NCBI GenBank assembly: GCA_946811695.1
Contig: OX328125.1
Location: 46,660,345 to 46,724,344 of the forward strand
Reading direction: 5' to 3'
Length of the DNA stretch: 64,000 nucleotides
Origin: Gonocerus acuteangulatus
Lineage: Eukaryota > Arthropoda > Insecta > Hemiptera > Coreidae
Shown: positions 11,761 through 23,050 of the stretch, piece by piece
How positions within the stretch are numbered: the stretch's first letter is position 1
How the letters are laid out: each line of letters opens with the position of its first letter
Made by a program: the position numbers and the translations under genes
The notes under the pieces: model-generated
The model's database searches: none
What the model was told of the DNA's origin: nothing
What the model saw: the letters and a program-made list of their open reading frames with translations, nothing else

Positions 11761-11916
11761 TTGATATGTGACCCCGCAACAGGCCATTACTCCCAATCGG
11801 GAACATAAAAATATACAATTTAGAATTTTTTTTTAATGTGGTCATTGTAATTTGAAAGTATATAAACCTTAAAATTGCACTTGTTTCGGTCTGGAAACGG
11901 TTATATAACGCAGATT

Positions 11917-12054
11917 TTTTATCGCATTTTCCTTCCTAGTAAAGAAGGCATGCATTTCCTTTTATCGAAAGAAAAGCCACCACAATTAATAGGAATCGAA
12001 CCCTCAATCAATCAATTTCAACGCTTTAACTTAGCGCTCACATACACCGGCCTC
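11917..12054 (-). mobile_element. tRNA-Leu-like SINE (family C), copy 2
   Basis: The minus strand carries GGCCGGTGTATGTGAGCGCT at the head, the B box GGTTCGATTCC, and then the body GTGGTGGCTTTTCTTT. All three are shared with the 41.8-kb copy. The 3' part fades out near 11917. Confidence 0.5.
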
Positions 12055-12059
12055 ACGTC

Positions 12060-14640
12060 CCATTTAACTGCTATAACATTCATCGGTAAAGCGTTTTCCT
12101 GCGTAAAGTTCAAACCATATGTTACAAATTACAAACCACAAACCATTTGTGTCTTTATCAAAGCATTAACGCCTGTATTAGAATGGGATTAGCGTTCTCG
12201 TTGGGCCTTACACAAAGAGCCACATATTTAAGGGTGATTTACAATTTAGATCGGGACACATGTTTTGTTGCGAGAAGGGCTTTAGATATTCCTTTCATTC
12301 ATAATCTGCTTTGTTGCACTTTAAATCTATCTATATTTTATCATTTCTATTTAACAAAGAAATATAATGTTTTTTTCGGTTATTATATCTACATTTGAAT
12401 ACAGATTTTACCAAATTGCTTTACTAAATATACTTTAGAAATAAAAATCAACCCTACATCGTTCATCAGGGCTTTTAAAGACAAAGAATCTAGTAATTTA
12501 GGCTCAAGTTTGACATACAAGAAATAATTCATTCATAAGAGTGTTAAATTTCTTTGAATTTACAAAAATAAAATAAAAATAAATGGTCTAGGTGAAAATA
12601 CAATACGTTCTTTATTTTTTTCTTCAAGTGCCAAGCGAGACCTAAAGTAAGTACAGGAAGCCACATTTTCGAATTTAAATAAAACATTAGTAGCCCAACT
12701 TTTCAGTTGGATGTGGAGAGCGGGCACGGAAAATTTTTGTGGAAATAACTTAAGAATATCTCAAGTAACAATAATTGAAGTATGCGTAAATCGGAAAATT
12801 CCTGGAATATTTTTTTTAAATACAATACAAATCGAAAAAAAATATGTTTTTTTCTACTTCTTTTATTTCCCTTAGCTCCAAAAGTATACATGCTAGAGAC
12901 CTACTCAAGGCGTCAAAAGATTTGTAATAAAATTTCCTATATTTTCAATTATTTATAAACTCAATTAAAATTGATTTGCGGTTTTACAAAATAGCAATAC
13001 ATATAAAAAAAAGTAAAAAATTGACATTTTTTATGTAATTTTTTTGAGAAGCTTATAATTCATTTAGGACTTCCATAATTTAGGAAAAAATTGTTGATTA
13101 TATTATAAAAAATCCACCATTTTCGTTTACCTCAGGTTGATAGTTTCTGTGTAATAATTATGCAATGGAGATATCAGCGAAAAAGCGAAAAAAACAAAAA
13201 CAAAAGAAAAGCTTCAGACATTCGAAATATGTTTTAGACAAAACTAAGGTATTCAAGCTTTCAAAGGCATTTTACAATTATTTTTGGGGTTATAAACAAA
13301 TTGAATATCTTTGCACATTTCACACCGTATACCAATCATACACAGCGCTCGAATCGACGCATAATTTGACTCTTTAAATTTTCGATTCTGTTCCCAATTC
13401 CTGAGATAGACATCAAATTAAGCGTCTAATTGAGCAATTTCTAATGCCGTTGATTAATTTGTTATTGCTTCAAATTCCGTGTACATATAATTTTGTGATA
13501 TATGTAGAAAAAAAAGTGTCGATATTGACCGATTTTCAATGTAAAATGTCTTTAAAATCTTCAATTCCTTATTTTTATTTATTTATTTTTACATTTCAAA
13601 TATGCAAAGCATTTTGTTTGAGGTTTACTACAGTTTACAAAATGCTCACTTTTTCGCTAGTACCTCAAGTGTACAATTACTATGCTAAACCCATCATACA
13701 GATTTTTACAAAAATTCGAACATTCAAGATTCAATGATGTTTTCTAATAAAATAAATGATAATTTTACGGAATTAATTGAATTAATTCGCTTTAAAACAC
13801 GTAGTCATTAAATAAAGATTATCATTTGGCCAAGGATTCTAGACTTAATATAAGACAGTGGAAAAATTTCTCATTAAGATTCCTTGCCGAAAATTTGCAA
13901 GTTCCCTGACTTTAAGCCCCTTCATTTGGTGATCACTTGTAATCAAGAGTATGAAGTCTATTAGACTATCAGCAGCTTATTCCTAATCTACTTAGAAACA
14001 AGAAGCTCCTCGGGGAGTCTTTGAAGCCAAGATATTGGAGTAAATAGGATTCGCTCTCAAAACCTCTTTGCATTCTATCCTCTAAGTTGAGGCATTTTTT
14101 CGCTTCTATCTACTTAAATATATTCTGGAATCTACAAAATTTTCTTCAGCAATTTTCTCGAAATTTGCTGAAGATATGTAGTTTACTAATTGTGAAAACC
14201 AAATCACCTCTTATCAACCACAATTATTTATGCTTTCCGAGTCAACAGCTCCATTTTCATTGAGTGTACAGCATAGAAACTATAATTTATTATTATTATT
14301 TTTCGGTTGTGTCTTTGGCAAATTGCATTTGAAGGGTACAGGGGAAAAAGGAGGAGGTTCACAAATTCTTCATTCTGAGAAAATCGAATTTTTAAGTTTA
14401 AAACGTTGCCAAAATTGTAAATTCACATATTTTTCAACTGCTGCAAGTTTGTAAGAACCACCAGAGATCCTCAAGGTACATTACAACAAGAAAAAAAATG
14501 TCTACTAATAAAAAGTATACATTTTTCATAAAAACTACAAACTTACAGGCACAAAACAAGGAGAGTCACACAAGAATACATTACTTGTGAGGCAATTTCT
14601 TGTAAAATTATTGATTTCTTGGGCGGCTAAATTCTTTTAA
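12060..14640. other. Unassigned AT-rich sequence
   Basis: Several open frames of 60-100 codons exist (for example 13444-13737 and 14230-14454). None shows a motif, and their composition is that of the background. I see no repeats of note. Confidence 0.45.
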
Positions 14641-14656
14641 ATCTGAATTGGAAAAG

Positions 14657-14703
<47 letters not shown>

Positions 14704-14943
14704 CTTTTTTTTTTCTTTTCTTTTTATTGATTATTACAACAATATGAGTGAACATATTTCTAGTAATATTGCTGGTTCAGTTTTAATGACATTGTGAGGC
14801 TTGATGTGGGAATATGAACAATTACAAAACCCACAATAGTAATGCATTAAAGAAAAATAAATAAAAAGATAATATAAAATAATAATGAAACAACTGCAAA
14901 GAATTTTAAATGAAAATATAAGACACTTTGTGCACTGCAGATG

Positions 14944-17646
14944 TTAAAGCAAATTGTCTCTAGGCCACCTCCGCTTCAGCCTTCTATGGGGAGTTTGTGG
15001 ATTTTGGAACGAGGATAGAGAATTTATCAAAGGATTTGGATGGCCTGGGAGATTGGAATGGAACTTCTGATAGACTGATTTGGCCAGGGATTGGATAAAG
15101 GGGATATTGAAGTCATTATGGAGGGTTAGGTTCGAGACATAGTAAGGAGCATTGGCTATTTTTCGAAGGATTTTGGATTGTATTGTTTGTATTCTGTAGG
15201 AATTGGAAGGTTTAGTGGAACCCCATAGTTCTAGTCCATAAGTCCATATTGGTCGGAGTATGGTATTGTATATAAGTCGTTTGTTAGTCAATGATAGTTT
15301 CGAGCGTTTGTCCAATAAGCGTGATAAAAGTCTAAAACGTCTGTTTAGTTCCTGTCTTTTCTGAGTTATGTGTGGCTTCCAAGTTAAACGTTTGTCTAGT
15401 ATCAGGCCTAAGTATTTTACTTGCGATTTCTGCGGGATTATAATGTTTTGGAGGGTTATTGGCGGGCAGCTTGACTTACGAAGTGTGAAAGTTGCATGGC
15501 TAGATTTTTCTGCATTTACTTTGATTCTCCATTTATTTAGCCATGGTTGAAGTAGGCACAGGTGTTCTTGGAGGGAATTAGAAGCAAGAATTGGATTTTG
15601 GTTGACAGTAAGGATAGCAGTGTCATCAGCATACATGTGGATGGATGTTTCAGGATGAGATGGGATATCAGCCGTATAAGCCAGGAATAGTACGGAACTG
15701 AGAATTCCACCTTGTGGGACACCTGCAAGTTGGGGGAAGATTGGAGATAATGAGGTACCATAGGATGTCTGGAAAAAACGGTCGGAGAGGTAGGATTTTA
15801 TTATAAGGTAATAAGTTGAAGGTAGGATTTCTTTGAGTTTAAACAGCAAGCCCTGGTGCCACACTCGATCGAAAGCCTGAGCTACGTCAAGGAAAACCCC
15901 AGAGCAATACTGCTTATTCTCGAAGGATGAGGATATGCTGTCTACGATACGGTGGCATTGGTGAATAGTGGAGTGGGAATGGCGAAACCCAAACTGGGAG
16001 GATGGGATAATGGGGTCCAGGATTGGATAAAGGCGTTTGAGAAGGAGTTTTTCAAGGATTTTGCCCATTATTGGAAGGAGTGAGATGGGACGATAGGATG
16101 AAGGTTGATGAATAGGTTTACCAGGCTTTGGGATCATCCGGATAACTGAAAATTTCCACAGGATGGGGAAATATGTCGTTCTTAATACGGCATTATATAT
16201 GTAAGTTAGGAAGAGGATGGCTTTTTTCGGGAGTTTATTAAGAATTTTGGAAGTGATGAGGTCATATCCAGGGGCTTTTTTTGGAGGAAGATGTTGGATA
16301 GCATTCAGGATTTCTTTAGGATTAAAGGCTTTTGGTGGGAGTGATAGTTGAAGAGGAGTGTCCAGTTGACTGGAGACAAGGAGTGTATGGTCAGGATCAT
16401 TGATATCATGGTGAGGAGTAAAGACTTGGGTGAGGTGTAGGCCAAAGGAATGGGATATTTCTTCGTCAGTTTTGGCCCAGGAACCATCTTCTCGGCGAAG
16501 GGGATGACGGGAAGATTTATAGGAGAGGATTTTCCTCGTAGCTTGCCAAAGTGTTTTGTCAGATGTAGTAAGTTCTTTTGTGTAAGATTCAAATTGGTCG
16601 TTTCTGTGTTTTTTGAGTTCAGTTTTTAATTCCCTTGTAAGTTGGTTTAGTCGAGTTTTGTCAGAGGGATACCTTGTGTTTTGCCATATTCTTCTTGCCT
16701 TTCTCTTCTCATACAGTAAGTTTTGTATGTTTGTAGGTAAGTAATCATATGTTTTACGTCGTCGAGGTGTTTTGTAGATGTTTGCTCTGTGTAAGCTTTG
16801 TTGGATTGCAAGTGTGAAGTTATGGACTGCGTCGTCTATTTCTGTATTTGTTTTTAGAGGAATATTGAGGTTGAGGGTTTCTTCTAGGGAGTCTTGAAAG
16901 TATTTCCAGTCAACTGGTCCAGGAGTGAGCGTAGGATAGGAAGGGATAGAATAAAGGTCAACATTAGAATTCAGAGAAAGTATAACAGGGCTGTGGTCAG
17001 AGGATAGTTCATCTAATGCTTGGACATCGGAAGGTATTTGTGTGATACCGGAAGTTATAAAGAAGTCGATAATATCGGGAAGTTTAGATCGGGATGTTGG
17101 CCAGTAAGTAGGGGATGAAGGAGCAATGACTTTTGATGGAATACAGGAAAGGGTTTGGAGAAGAGCTCTCCCCCGAGGGTTTGCTGTTCTACAACCGAAC
17201 GCAGGGTGTTTGGAGTTGAAATCGCCACCGGAGAGAAAACGGGGACCAAGGAATTGGAAGAATGAGTGGAAGGTGGAAGAGGAAACAGATTTATTAGGAG
17301 GGCAGTATACGGCTGAAATTGTGATGGGGAATTGGGAAGATTGGAGAGAGATAGTTGTACTTTGGAAAGACTCTGAGGGAAATTGGTTTGGGTAAAGAAA
17401 ATGAGAGAGTGTTGCTCGTATAATTATTGCAGATCCACCGTGTGCAGTCCCGTCCGGGTGATCAGTCCTGTACGTTTTGTATCCAGAAATGTAAAATGTG
17501 TTACGTGGAGTTAAGTGTGTTTCGGTCAGTAAAGCTATGTCAATGTTTTTGTTTTTAAGAAACATAGTCAGTTCGTCAGTGTGGTTAAGTAATCCGTTCG
17601 AGTTCCACAGGAGGACAGTGATTGGCCTAAAATGGGGGTGGGTCAT
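14944..17646 (-). CDS. Jockey ORF2: apurinic-like endonuclease and reverse transcriptase
   Basis: This is a 900-residue protein, the usual size for Jockey ORF2. It nicks target DNA and copies its RNA from the nick. The endonuclease domain occupies about residues 8-230, with NSNGL near the start, LLTETHL, GGDFNSKHPAFG near 140 and SDHSPV near 217. The reverse transcriptase spans about 490-740, with IPKPGK, YRPISLLPIMGK, GFRHSHSTIHQ, AFDRVWHQGLL, GVPQGGILSSVLF and the catalytic YADD at about 672-675. No RNase H domain follows, as expected for Jockey. The ATG at 17646 overlaps the ORF1 stop as ATGA, which suggests termination-reinitiation. I see no stop or frameshift, so the protein may be functional. 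Confidence 0.9.
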   Translation of the reverse strand: MTHPHFRPITVLLWNSNGLLNHTDELTMFLKNKNIDIALLTETHLTPRNTFYISGYKTYRTDHPDGTAHGGSAIIIRATLSHFLYPNQFPSESFQSTTISLQSSQFPITISAVYCPPNKSVSSSTFHSFFQFLGPRFLSGGDFNSKHPAFGCRTANPRGRALLQTLSCIPSKVIAPSSPTYWPTSRSKLPDIIDFFITSGITQIPSDVQALDELSSDHSPVILSLNSNVDLYSIPSYPTLTPGPVDWKYFQDSLEETLNLNIPLKTNTEIDDAVHNFTLAIQQSLHRANIYKTPRRRKTYDYLPTNIQNLLYEKRKARRIWQNTRYPSDKTRLNQLTRELKTELKKHRNDQFESYTKELTTSDKTLWQATRKILSYKSSRHPLRREDGSWAKTDEEISHSFGLHLTQVFTPHHDINDPDHTLLVSSQLDTPLQLSLPPKAFNPKEILNAIQHLPPKKAPGYDLITSKILNKLPKKAILFLTYIYNAVLRTTYFPILWKFSVIRMIPKPGKPIHQPSSYRPISLLPIMGKILEKLLLKRLYPILDPIIPSSQFGFRHSHSTIHQCHRIVDSISSSFENKQYCSGVFLDVAQAFDRVWHQGLLFKLKEILPSTYYLIIKSYLSDRFFQTSYGTSLSPIFPQLAGVPQGGILSSVLFLAYTADIPSHPETSIHMYADDTAILTVNQNPILASNSLQEHLCLLQPWLNKWRIKVNAEKSSHATFTLRKSSCPPITLQNIIIPQKSQVKYLGLILDKRLTWKPHITQKRQELNRRFRLLSRLLDKRSKLSLTNKRLIYNTILRPIWTYGLELWGSTKPSNSYRIQTIQSKILRKIANAPYYVSNLTLHNDFNIPFIQSLAKSVYQKFHSNLPGHPNPLINSLSSFQNPQTPHRRLKRRWPRDNLL

Positions 17647-18983
17647 ATTTGAGAGGAATGGAGGGGGAGATGAGTGAGTTTTTCTAGTAGAAGGATTAAT
17701 GGCATTAGAAGGGATCTCATTTCAACAAGGATGTCATTAAGGGAAGAAGGTATGGCGTGCAATTCTGCTTGGGATGAGGAATAGGAAGGTGATGAAATAT
17801 CAGGAGATGAGGATGAAGGTTTGGTAGCTAGAGCATAAGTGCGTGAAATATGACCTGAAGTTGTTGAACATTCTGGAGCTTCGGGCTGTTGAGTAGATTC
17901 TGCTTGTTGGATAACCTGGAGGGGTGGCAGAGCGATGGAAACCTTTCCTAATGGCTGATGTGGAGTCTGCTGTGATGTAGACCTTTGCTGGGAGATATTT
18001 CTATTTAGGCGCTGTTCTTCGGTTTTAGGTGAGTTGGCTGTCATGGTAGACTGTTTATAGAGCTGGCGTCGTCTCAGGAGAAGCTCTTGGTACGTTTGAC
18101 AGCCCCTGTAGTTAGCCGGATGGTCTCCTTGACAATGTACACATTTGGCCTTTTCTTCTCTAGATTTTTTAGGACAGTCAGCTGTGAGATGTGGACCGGC
18201 GCATTTTACGCATGCCGGATTCAAAGTACAAACATTTTTTGTATGATTGAAGCCCTGGCATCTTTGGCACTGAATCAACCCTTCTTTTCTGTGTGGCTCT
18301 TCTATTACAACACTCGTATAGAGAAGTCTTGTAAGCTTGAATAAGTCTTTACAGTTTGAGGCTGGCTCTAAGTCCACGAAAAACAAGGGCAACGGAGCTT
18401 TTGTCTGTGGATGCAAGACATTCCTGGCATTTCTTGCTTTGAAACCAATCTCGTCCAGGGCTTGTAATATATCTTCTTCTGGCGTGGTTGGGTGTAAGTG
18501 TCTGATTACAATTCGGAATGATTTTTCTTCTTGCAGTTGGTAGGTGTGAAACTGCAGATCTTTGTTTTTCAGATATTGGATTGCTTTTCTATATGCTTCC
18601 GGAGTAGTTGGTTTGACGGTGATAATATCAATGTTTGATCGACAACTGAATTCGGCTGGTCCAAGTTCATGTTCTAATTCTTTTGCAAAATTAATAAAAT
18701 GTTTAACTCCCCTTACGTAAATGGGTGGGGGTTTAGGAATTTGTTCAGTTTGTTGATCGTTAGGTTTTTGCAAAGGACGGTTAGTTGAGGTTCCTGACGT
18801 TGATGCGTTGGCAGTGGAAAGATCATTAGATTGGCTGACTGTGGCTGGCGGTGGTAAAGATTTGGCTAGAGATGACTGCGAGCTAGGTCGCTGATTGACT
18901 GATTTGTTTTGTTGCGGGGAGTTTTTAGGAGAATTTTCCTGTGAGCTGTTTGCGCGCTTCGCTATGGGTTTTCTCTTCCCCAT
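17643..18983 (-). CDS. Jockey ORF1: gag-like RNA-binding protein with zinc knuckles
   Basis: This 446-residue protein coats the element RNA. The N-terminal ~90 residues are basic and Ser/Pro/Asn-rich. A PRE_C2HC-type domain covers about residues 150-235 (RIVIRHLHPTTPEEDI, then LFFVDLEP). Three Cys/His knuckles follow at about 237-294: CQRCQGFNHTKNVC, CVKCAGPHLTADC and CVHCQGDHPANYRGC. A low-complexity Gln/Ser/Pro tail ends at the stop that overlaps the ORF2 start. The order and size match Jockey ORF1. The frame is intact. Confidence 0.88.
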   Translation of the reverse strand: MGKRKPIAKRANSSQENSPKNSPQQNKSVNQRPSSQSSLAKSLPPPATVSQSNDLSTANASTSGTSTNRPLQKPNDQQTEQIPKPPPIYVRGVKHFINFAKELEHELGPAEFSCRSNIDIITVKPTTPEAYRKAIQYLKNKDLQFHTYQLQEEKSFRIVIRHLHPTTPEEDILQALDEIGFKARNARNVLHPQTKAPLPLFFVDLEPASNCKDLFKLTRLLYTSVVIEEPHRKEGLIQCQRCQGFNHTKNVCTLNPACVKCAGPHLTADCPKKSREEKAKCVHCQGDHPANYRGCQTYQELLLRRRQLYKQSTMTANSPKTEEQRLNRNISQQRSTSQQTPHQPLGKVSIALPPLQVIQQAESTQQPEAPECSTTSGHISRTYALATKPSSSSPDISSPSYSSSQAELHAIPSSLNDILVEMRSLLMPLILLLEKLTHLPLHSSQI

Positions 18984-19330
18984 GTCTGCATGTATTTAAT
19001 ATTAATAATTGGAGAGAGAAAAAAAAATTGTAATAATAATAATAAATATATATGTGCTTAGCGCAGTCTCGATCTTCGAGTAAGATAGTTATTAAAGTTA
19101 AATAATTATAAGATAGGTCTTATCTCGGTGTACAAGTGCTTTGCTATAGCCGTGATCGAGGTAGCCCAGCTTCCGTTCTAGAGCTTGAAGTTCGGCTAGA
19201 CTCGGGTGATGATCGGCTAGACTCGGCTCGGTGCGGCTGAACTCGGCAATCTTCGGTGAAACCCGAATTCTCCACGTTGTTGCCCGCCTTTAGGTTATAA
19301 ATTATTGTTTTCCTTATTGAAGGCAATTTT
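18984..19330 (-). promoter_or_regulatory. Putative 5' UTR and internal promoter region of the Jockey element
   Basis: This segment precedes ORF1. GGCTAGACTCGG occurs twice within 19190-19230, with a third related GGCTGAACTCGG, in DNA otherwise much more AT-rich. Jockey-type elements are transcribed from promoters inside their 5' UTR, so this is the expected place. The boundary near 19330 is uncertain. Confidence 0.35.
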
Positions 19331-19620
19331 CGCCACTAGATCTGGATTTATTCAAGTATTTAGCAATATCATACTACTACGAGAGAACCTCTATAAAAGA
19401 TTATGAAAAATAAAGAAAACGTTATTAGATGAGGTCAGAAACTGCTCACCTTAATCTCAATAACACTTCACTAAATATTATGCCTTATTAGGCTGTTGTG
19501 TCCAATAATATTCTATAGGCAGCTTGCAGCTTGAGAATACCTCTTCATAAGAACAGATTTATGAAAATATACCACTAAAAAACTCACTTTAAAACTAATT
19601 AAATTTATTTTCAGAAAACA

Positions 19621-19818
19621 TCATTCATTTTTTAATTCTTTCCTTCCCTCACAAGTAGTGTTGAGGAAGCATTTGTGGCGTTTGCATTGGCAATCTGGAC
19701 CCAACTTGTGAGATTCTAGGCGCATTTTCTTCATCACATCAGCTACTCTTCTAGTTTTCTTTCTTTTCTTAGATCTTCTGGGCTTCTTCATAGCTTCATC
19801 TTGATCTCCCTCACTCAT
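19621..19818 (-). CDS. Small basic Cys-rich ORF, resembling the N-terminal zinc-knuckle exon of insect transposon-like genes
   Basis: From the ATG at 19818 (MSEGDQDEAMKKPRRSKKRK) the 65-residue frame has a very basic stretch, then KKMRLESHKLGPDCQCKRHK and CFLNTTCEGRKELKNE. The pattern 'G..C.C...CF......R..L...F' recurs in the N-terminal part of many insect transposon-like or domesticated proteins, as I recall the family. The frame ends in TGA just where such proteins normally continue. It could be a first exon, a truncated copy or a pseudogene. The upstream in-frame codons back to 19905 look like non-coding sequence, so I prefer the internal Met. Confidence 0.4.
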   Translation of the reverse strand: MSEGDQDEAMKKPRRSKKRKKTRRVADVMKKMRLESHKLGPDCQCKRHKCFLNTTCEGRKELKNE

Positions 19819-19904
19819 CGTTGCTTTAACCTCAAACAATTCACTCAATTGAATTAAAAAACAATAGCAAACGCAGTAGGAAGTCGAAAAAAGATAGTAA
19901 ATCA

Positions 19905-20820
19905 CCTAGAAGATTAACAGCGGAAGGTAAGATAGGTAAAAATAGACAAGGTTACACATGTAGACCCTCCTTGTTTTTTCCCAGGAATGCTTCGACTATT
20001 CTTGTTTCTTCCCTGTAGGCAGATTTTTCAACATAGATTTTCATAGGAATATCCTTTTTTAAGTCTACGTCAGTGTTAACATCTGATAGTACGTGTCAAG
20101 ACCAACAAAATAAGCTAAAAAACAGAAAATCGGAGAATTATGGACTATTCTTGTTTTTCTCCTGTACCCTTCATTTTATTCGATTCTTTTCAATAGAGAG
20201 CGATGTAAAACTGGTTTAATGTATTCTTTTCTTAAAATAATGGATATCCTAAGGAAACATAATTTAACAAATTATTTACTCATAGAAAGGTTTATTTTAT
20301 AAAAAGAATAAAAACATTTTTTAAAAACTAAGTTTCTTTTCAATAAAAACTAATAAATATTGTTGTAGCAACAGCCACACAATTCTATTAAATTACTTGC
20401 CGAGTGCACCTCCAGCCTACATCGATCAAGGTGATGTGCTCAGCTAACAGCTTAGATTTTTTTCTCTGCGTACAACTAACAAACTCATAGATAAGAGTGA
20501 GGCAAGTGTTAATCCGGTAGTTCAACATTTAGACTTTGGACTATAGTGTTTCCAATGGAATCGACTACACGTAAGATTATTTTCGTTATCTCATAAAAGT
20601 TCCTTGGGCTACTAGTAGTAATCTCTAGACTGTTGTCTTCTGGCTACTCGATCAGAGAGGTTAGAGCTCCTAGCCCAAGGAGACTGCAGACAGATCATGA
20701 GCAGTGTCTACAGTAGTAGCCCTCATATCAGTGATACCTCATATTCGAGAAGTGAATGAACAATTTGATTTTAGACAAAATTTCATCAAAATTGTAATAT
20801 TATGAAACCAGAAATGAATG
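19905..20820. other. Unassigned sequence
   Basis: I see no gene or repeat that I can support. Two phrases with 'gactattcttgtttttctcctgta'-like content (about 19995 and 20145) hint at a weak local duplication. Confidence 0.35.
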
Positions 20821-20823
20821 TGT

Positions 20824-20828
<5 letters not shown>

Positions 20829-20901
<73 letters not shown>
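20829..20901. repeat. (TA)n microsatellite flanking the mariner element, left
   Basis: About 70 bp of alternating TA. Together with 22974-23048 it appears to be one TA array split by the mariner insertion. Confidence 0.9.
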
Positions 20902-20902
<1 letters not shown>

Positions 20903-20905
<3 letters not shown>

Positions 20906-22970
20906 GGTGTCCTTTTTAGATGGCCCGGCTGAATTTCTCTTGAATGGATAACGTTCTAATAAAACCAAAAAATACATATTTCATAATTTTTAGTTTAGTT
21001 TAAGATTTAGACCTGTTTTTGGAAAAAAAAATTCGGGGTACCCCAAACCCTATACAACTTTGAAATTTAAAATGGGATCATATACCTTCCGATACATCAT
21101 TTTAAAGGATTTTTTACACTGAAATCAATTATGCAATCAGATTTTAATTTGGTCAATTAATAACAAAGTTAATAACAAAGTTAAATAATAAAGGTCGAAA
21201 AAAATACAGTAAATTTTGTTAACTGTTTTTAATACTAAAAAAATTCCATCGTACCTGCAATGTTTGGTGAACCTACATCTCATGTTCAAACTGCCTGCCT
21301 TCTTTGAAGATGCAAAGATTCGCTCTTCTTAGCCACTCTTCGTTGCGATGGAGCCAACTGGATGCCAGCTCAGTGCGATGGACTGAGGAGAGACCAATCG
21401 ACAAGCATTTTCCACTCTTTGGTGCAGATCTTCAACTGATGTTGCAGGATTATGATTGGCATGAACAATATTTCTCAAATGTCCCCACAAGAAAAAGCCT
21501 AACGGAGTTAGATCGGGCGACCGAGGAGGCCAACAGATGGGACCGTGAGGTCCTATCCACCGGTCCCGGTAGTGCCGATTTAAGTAACGTCTCACTTGCA
21601 GAGAATTGTGTGCGGGACACCCATCAAGCTGCAGTATCATTCTTTGCCGATGCTGCAGAGGTACATCTTCTAGTAAAGCCCGCAAAGCCGCTTCTAGTAA
21701 AGCCGTAATTTTTCTCTCAAGAAATTTAGAAACTGAGCTCCATTTAAATTATTTCGGTAGAAATAAGGACCAATTAATTTATTTCCGAGAAGTCCGCACC
21801 AAACGTTGATGCTGTGAACCACCTGGTGATGACAAGCATAGGAGATTCTGGGATTTTCCTGTGCCCACGTTCGAAAATTCCAATGATTTAACATACCGTT
21901 AGTGGTGAACTTTGATTCGTCAGGCCATAGGACATATGGAAGCCTGTTTTCATCAACTACCAAACTCGACATTTGTGCAAGGAACGTTAGACGCCTGTCA
22001 TAATCGGTGTCCCGGAGCCCCCGGACAAGATGAGAGCGATAAGGCTTGAAATTATAAGTCCATAATACATCTCTAATTTTGTTCTTTGAAAAACCTAAAA
22101 CCCTTCCGGTATTTCGGAGAGAAGAATTTGGATTTTCCATAACATACAATAAAATATCCAGTTCCTCGTCGAAATTACGCTGCCGATATCTTGGTCAATC
22201 AGCAACTGATCCGAATCTCCTCATATTGAGAGCAACACGAATAAATGTTTTGTGGCTCACTTGAGGACGAGCGGGAAATTTCTAGGAGTACAACACAGCT
22301 GCACAACGAGCGATACCACCACTTTCAATAAAACAATTGTACATATCAACTTTTTCCTCATGGGAAAACTGCACTCTTCGGTTCATTTTGACTAACTGAT
22401 TAATACTGAATGTAGGCAAGTAGGCATTGTTGTAATAGTTATCTATTTCCAGGAATTAACATCTCTTACTTAAGACCATTTGGATAAACAATATCAGTGA
22501 ATGTAAACAGCTCTACCTTCACCGAACTTACAGGGCCTTATTTCTGTTTCTTCTCTGCATCTTTAAAAGAAACATTTATTAAGAATTACACCTAATAAGT
22601 TAATTATTTATTTACAAATCATTTCCCATGTAACAAAAGAAATGCAAAGCAGTTTAAAATAATTAGTACCGAAACAATCAAAATGTATCGAACTTTGTGC
22701 CATAACTTTGTTATTACCTGACCAAATAAAAATCTGATTGAATCATTGATTTCAGTGTAAAAAATCCTTTAAAATGATGTATTGGAGGGTATAGGATCCC
22801 ATTTGAAATTTCAAAGTTGTATAGGGTTTGGGGTACCCCGAAATTTTTTTTTTCCAAAAACAGGTCAAAATCTTAAACCAGACTAAAAATTATGAAATAC
22901 GTATTTTTTGGTTGTATTAGAACGTTATCCGTTCAAGAGAAATTTAGCCGAGCTATATAAAAAGGACACC

Positions 22971-22973
<3 letters not shown>
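20903..22973 (-). mobile_element. Tc1/mariner-like transposon with ~300-bp inverted repeats
   Basis: The ends are CAGGGTGTCCTTTTTAGATG (left) and the inverse of ...AAAAAGGACACCCTG (right), each bordered by TA. The mirrored homology runs inward for about 300 bp on both sides (20903-21180 and 22690-22973), including the 'ggggtacccc' block. The 2.07-kb body carries one broken transposase gene on the minus strand. Insertion at TA is typical of the superfamily. Long inverted repeats are less common than the usual ~30-bp ends. Confidence 0.85.
21329..22386 (-). pseudogene. Mariner-like transposase, inactive
   Basis: Reading from the ATG at 22386, an N-terminal helix-turn-helix region is followed by LRNTGRVLGFSKNKIRDVLW and the catalytic core: YVLWPDESKF (first Asp), LQLDGCPAHNS (second Asp) and WPPRSPDLTPLGFFLWG (third Asp). 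I count 36 residues between the second and third Asp, so it is a DDD enzyme. Lesions: two in-frame stops in the N-terminal third (near 22280 and 22190) and a frameshift near 21690. At the frameshift 'cttctagtaaagcc' is tandemly duplicated (21667-21680 and 21691-21704). The catalytic residues survive, but the gene cannot give a full protein. Confidence 0.85.

Positions 22974-23048
<75 letters not shown>
22974..23048. repeat. (TA)n microsatellite flanking the mariner element, right
   Basis: About 75 bp of TA repeats. The (YI)n peptides read from it on both strands are artefacts. Confidence 0.9.

Positions 23049-23050
<2 letters not shown>

Larger units (their letters stand above)
14661..19330 (-). 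mobile_element. Jockey-clade non-LTR retrotransposon, apparently full length
   Basis: A gag-like ORF1 (17643-18983) and an endonuclease/reverse transcriptase ORF2 (14944-17646) lie on the minus strand, followed by a 3' UTR and a poly(A) tail seen as about 60 T at 14661-14725. Both frames are open without a visible lesion. The 5' region (18984 to about 19330) is GC-richer and holds a repeated GGCTAGACTCGG motif near 19190-19250, a possible internal promoter region. I could not fix the 5' end or a convincing target-site duplication. The long pure A tail and intact frames suggest a young copy. Confidence 0.8.

Noticed and set aside
15368..17395. Short frames inside the Jockey ORF2 region on both strands
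   Set aside because: Shadows of the 900-residue ORF2.
21304..21708. 134-codon plus-strand frame
   Set aside because: It is the antisense of the mariner transposase, whose catalytic motifs are on the minus strand.
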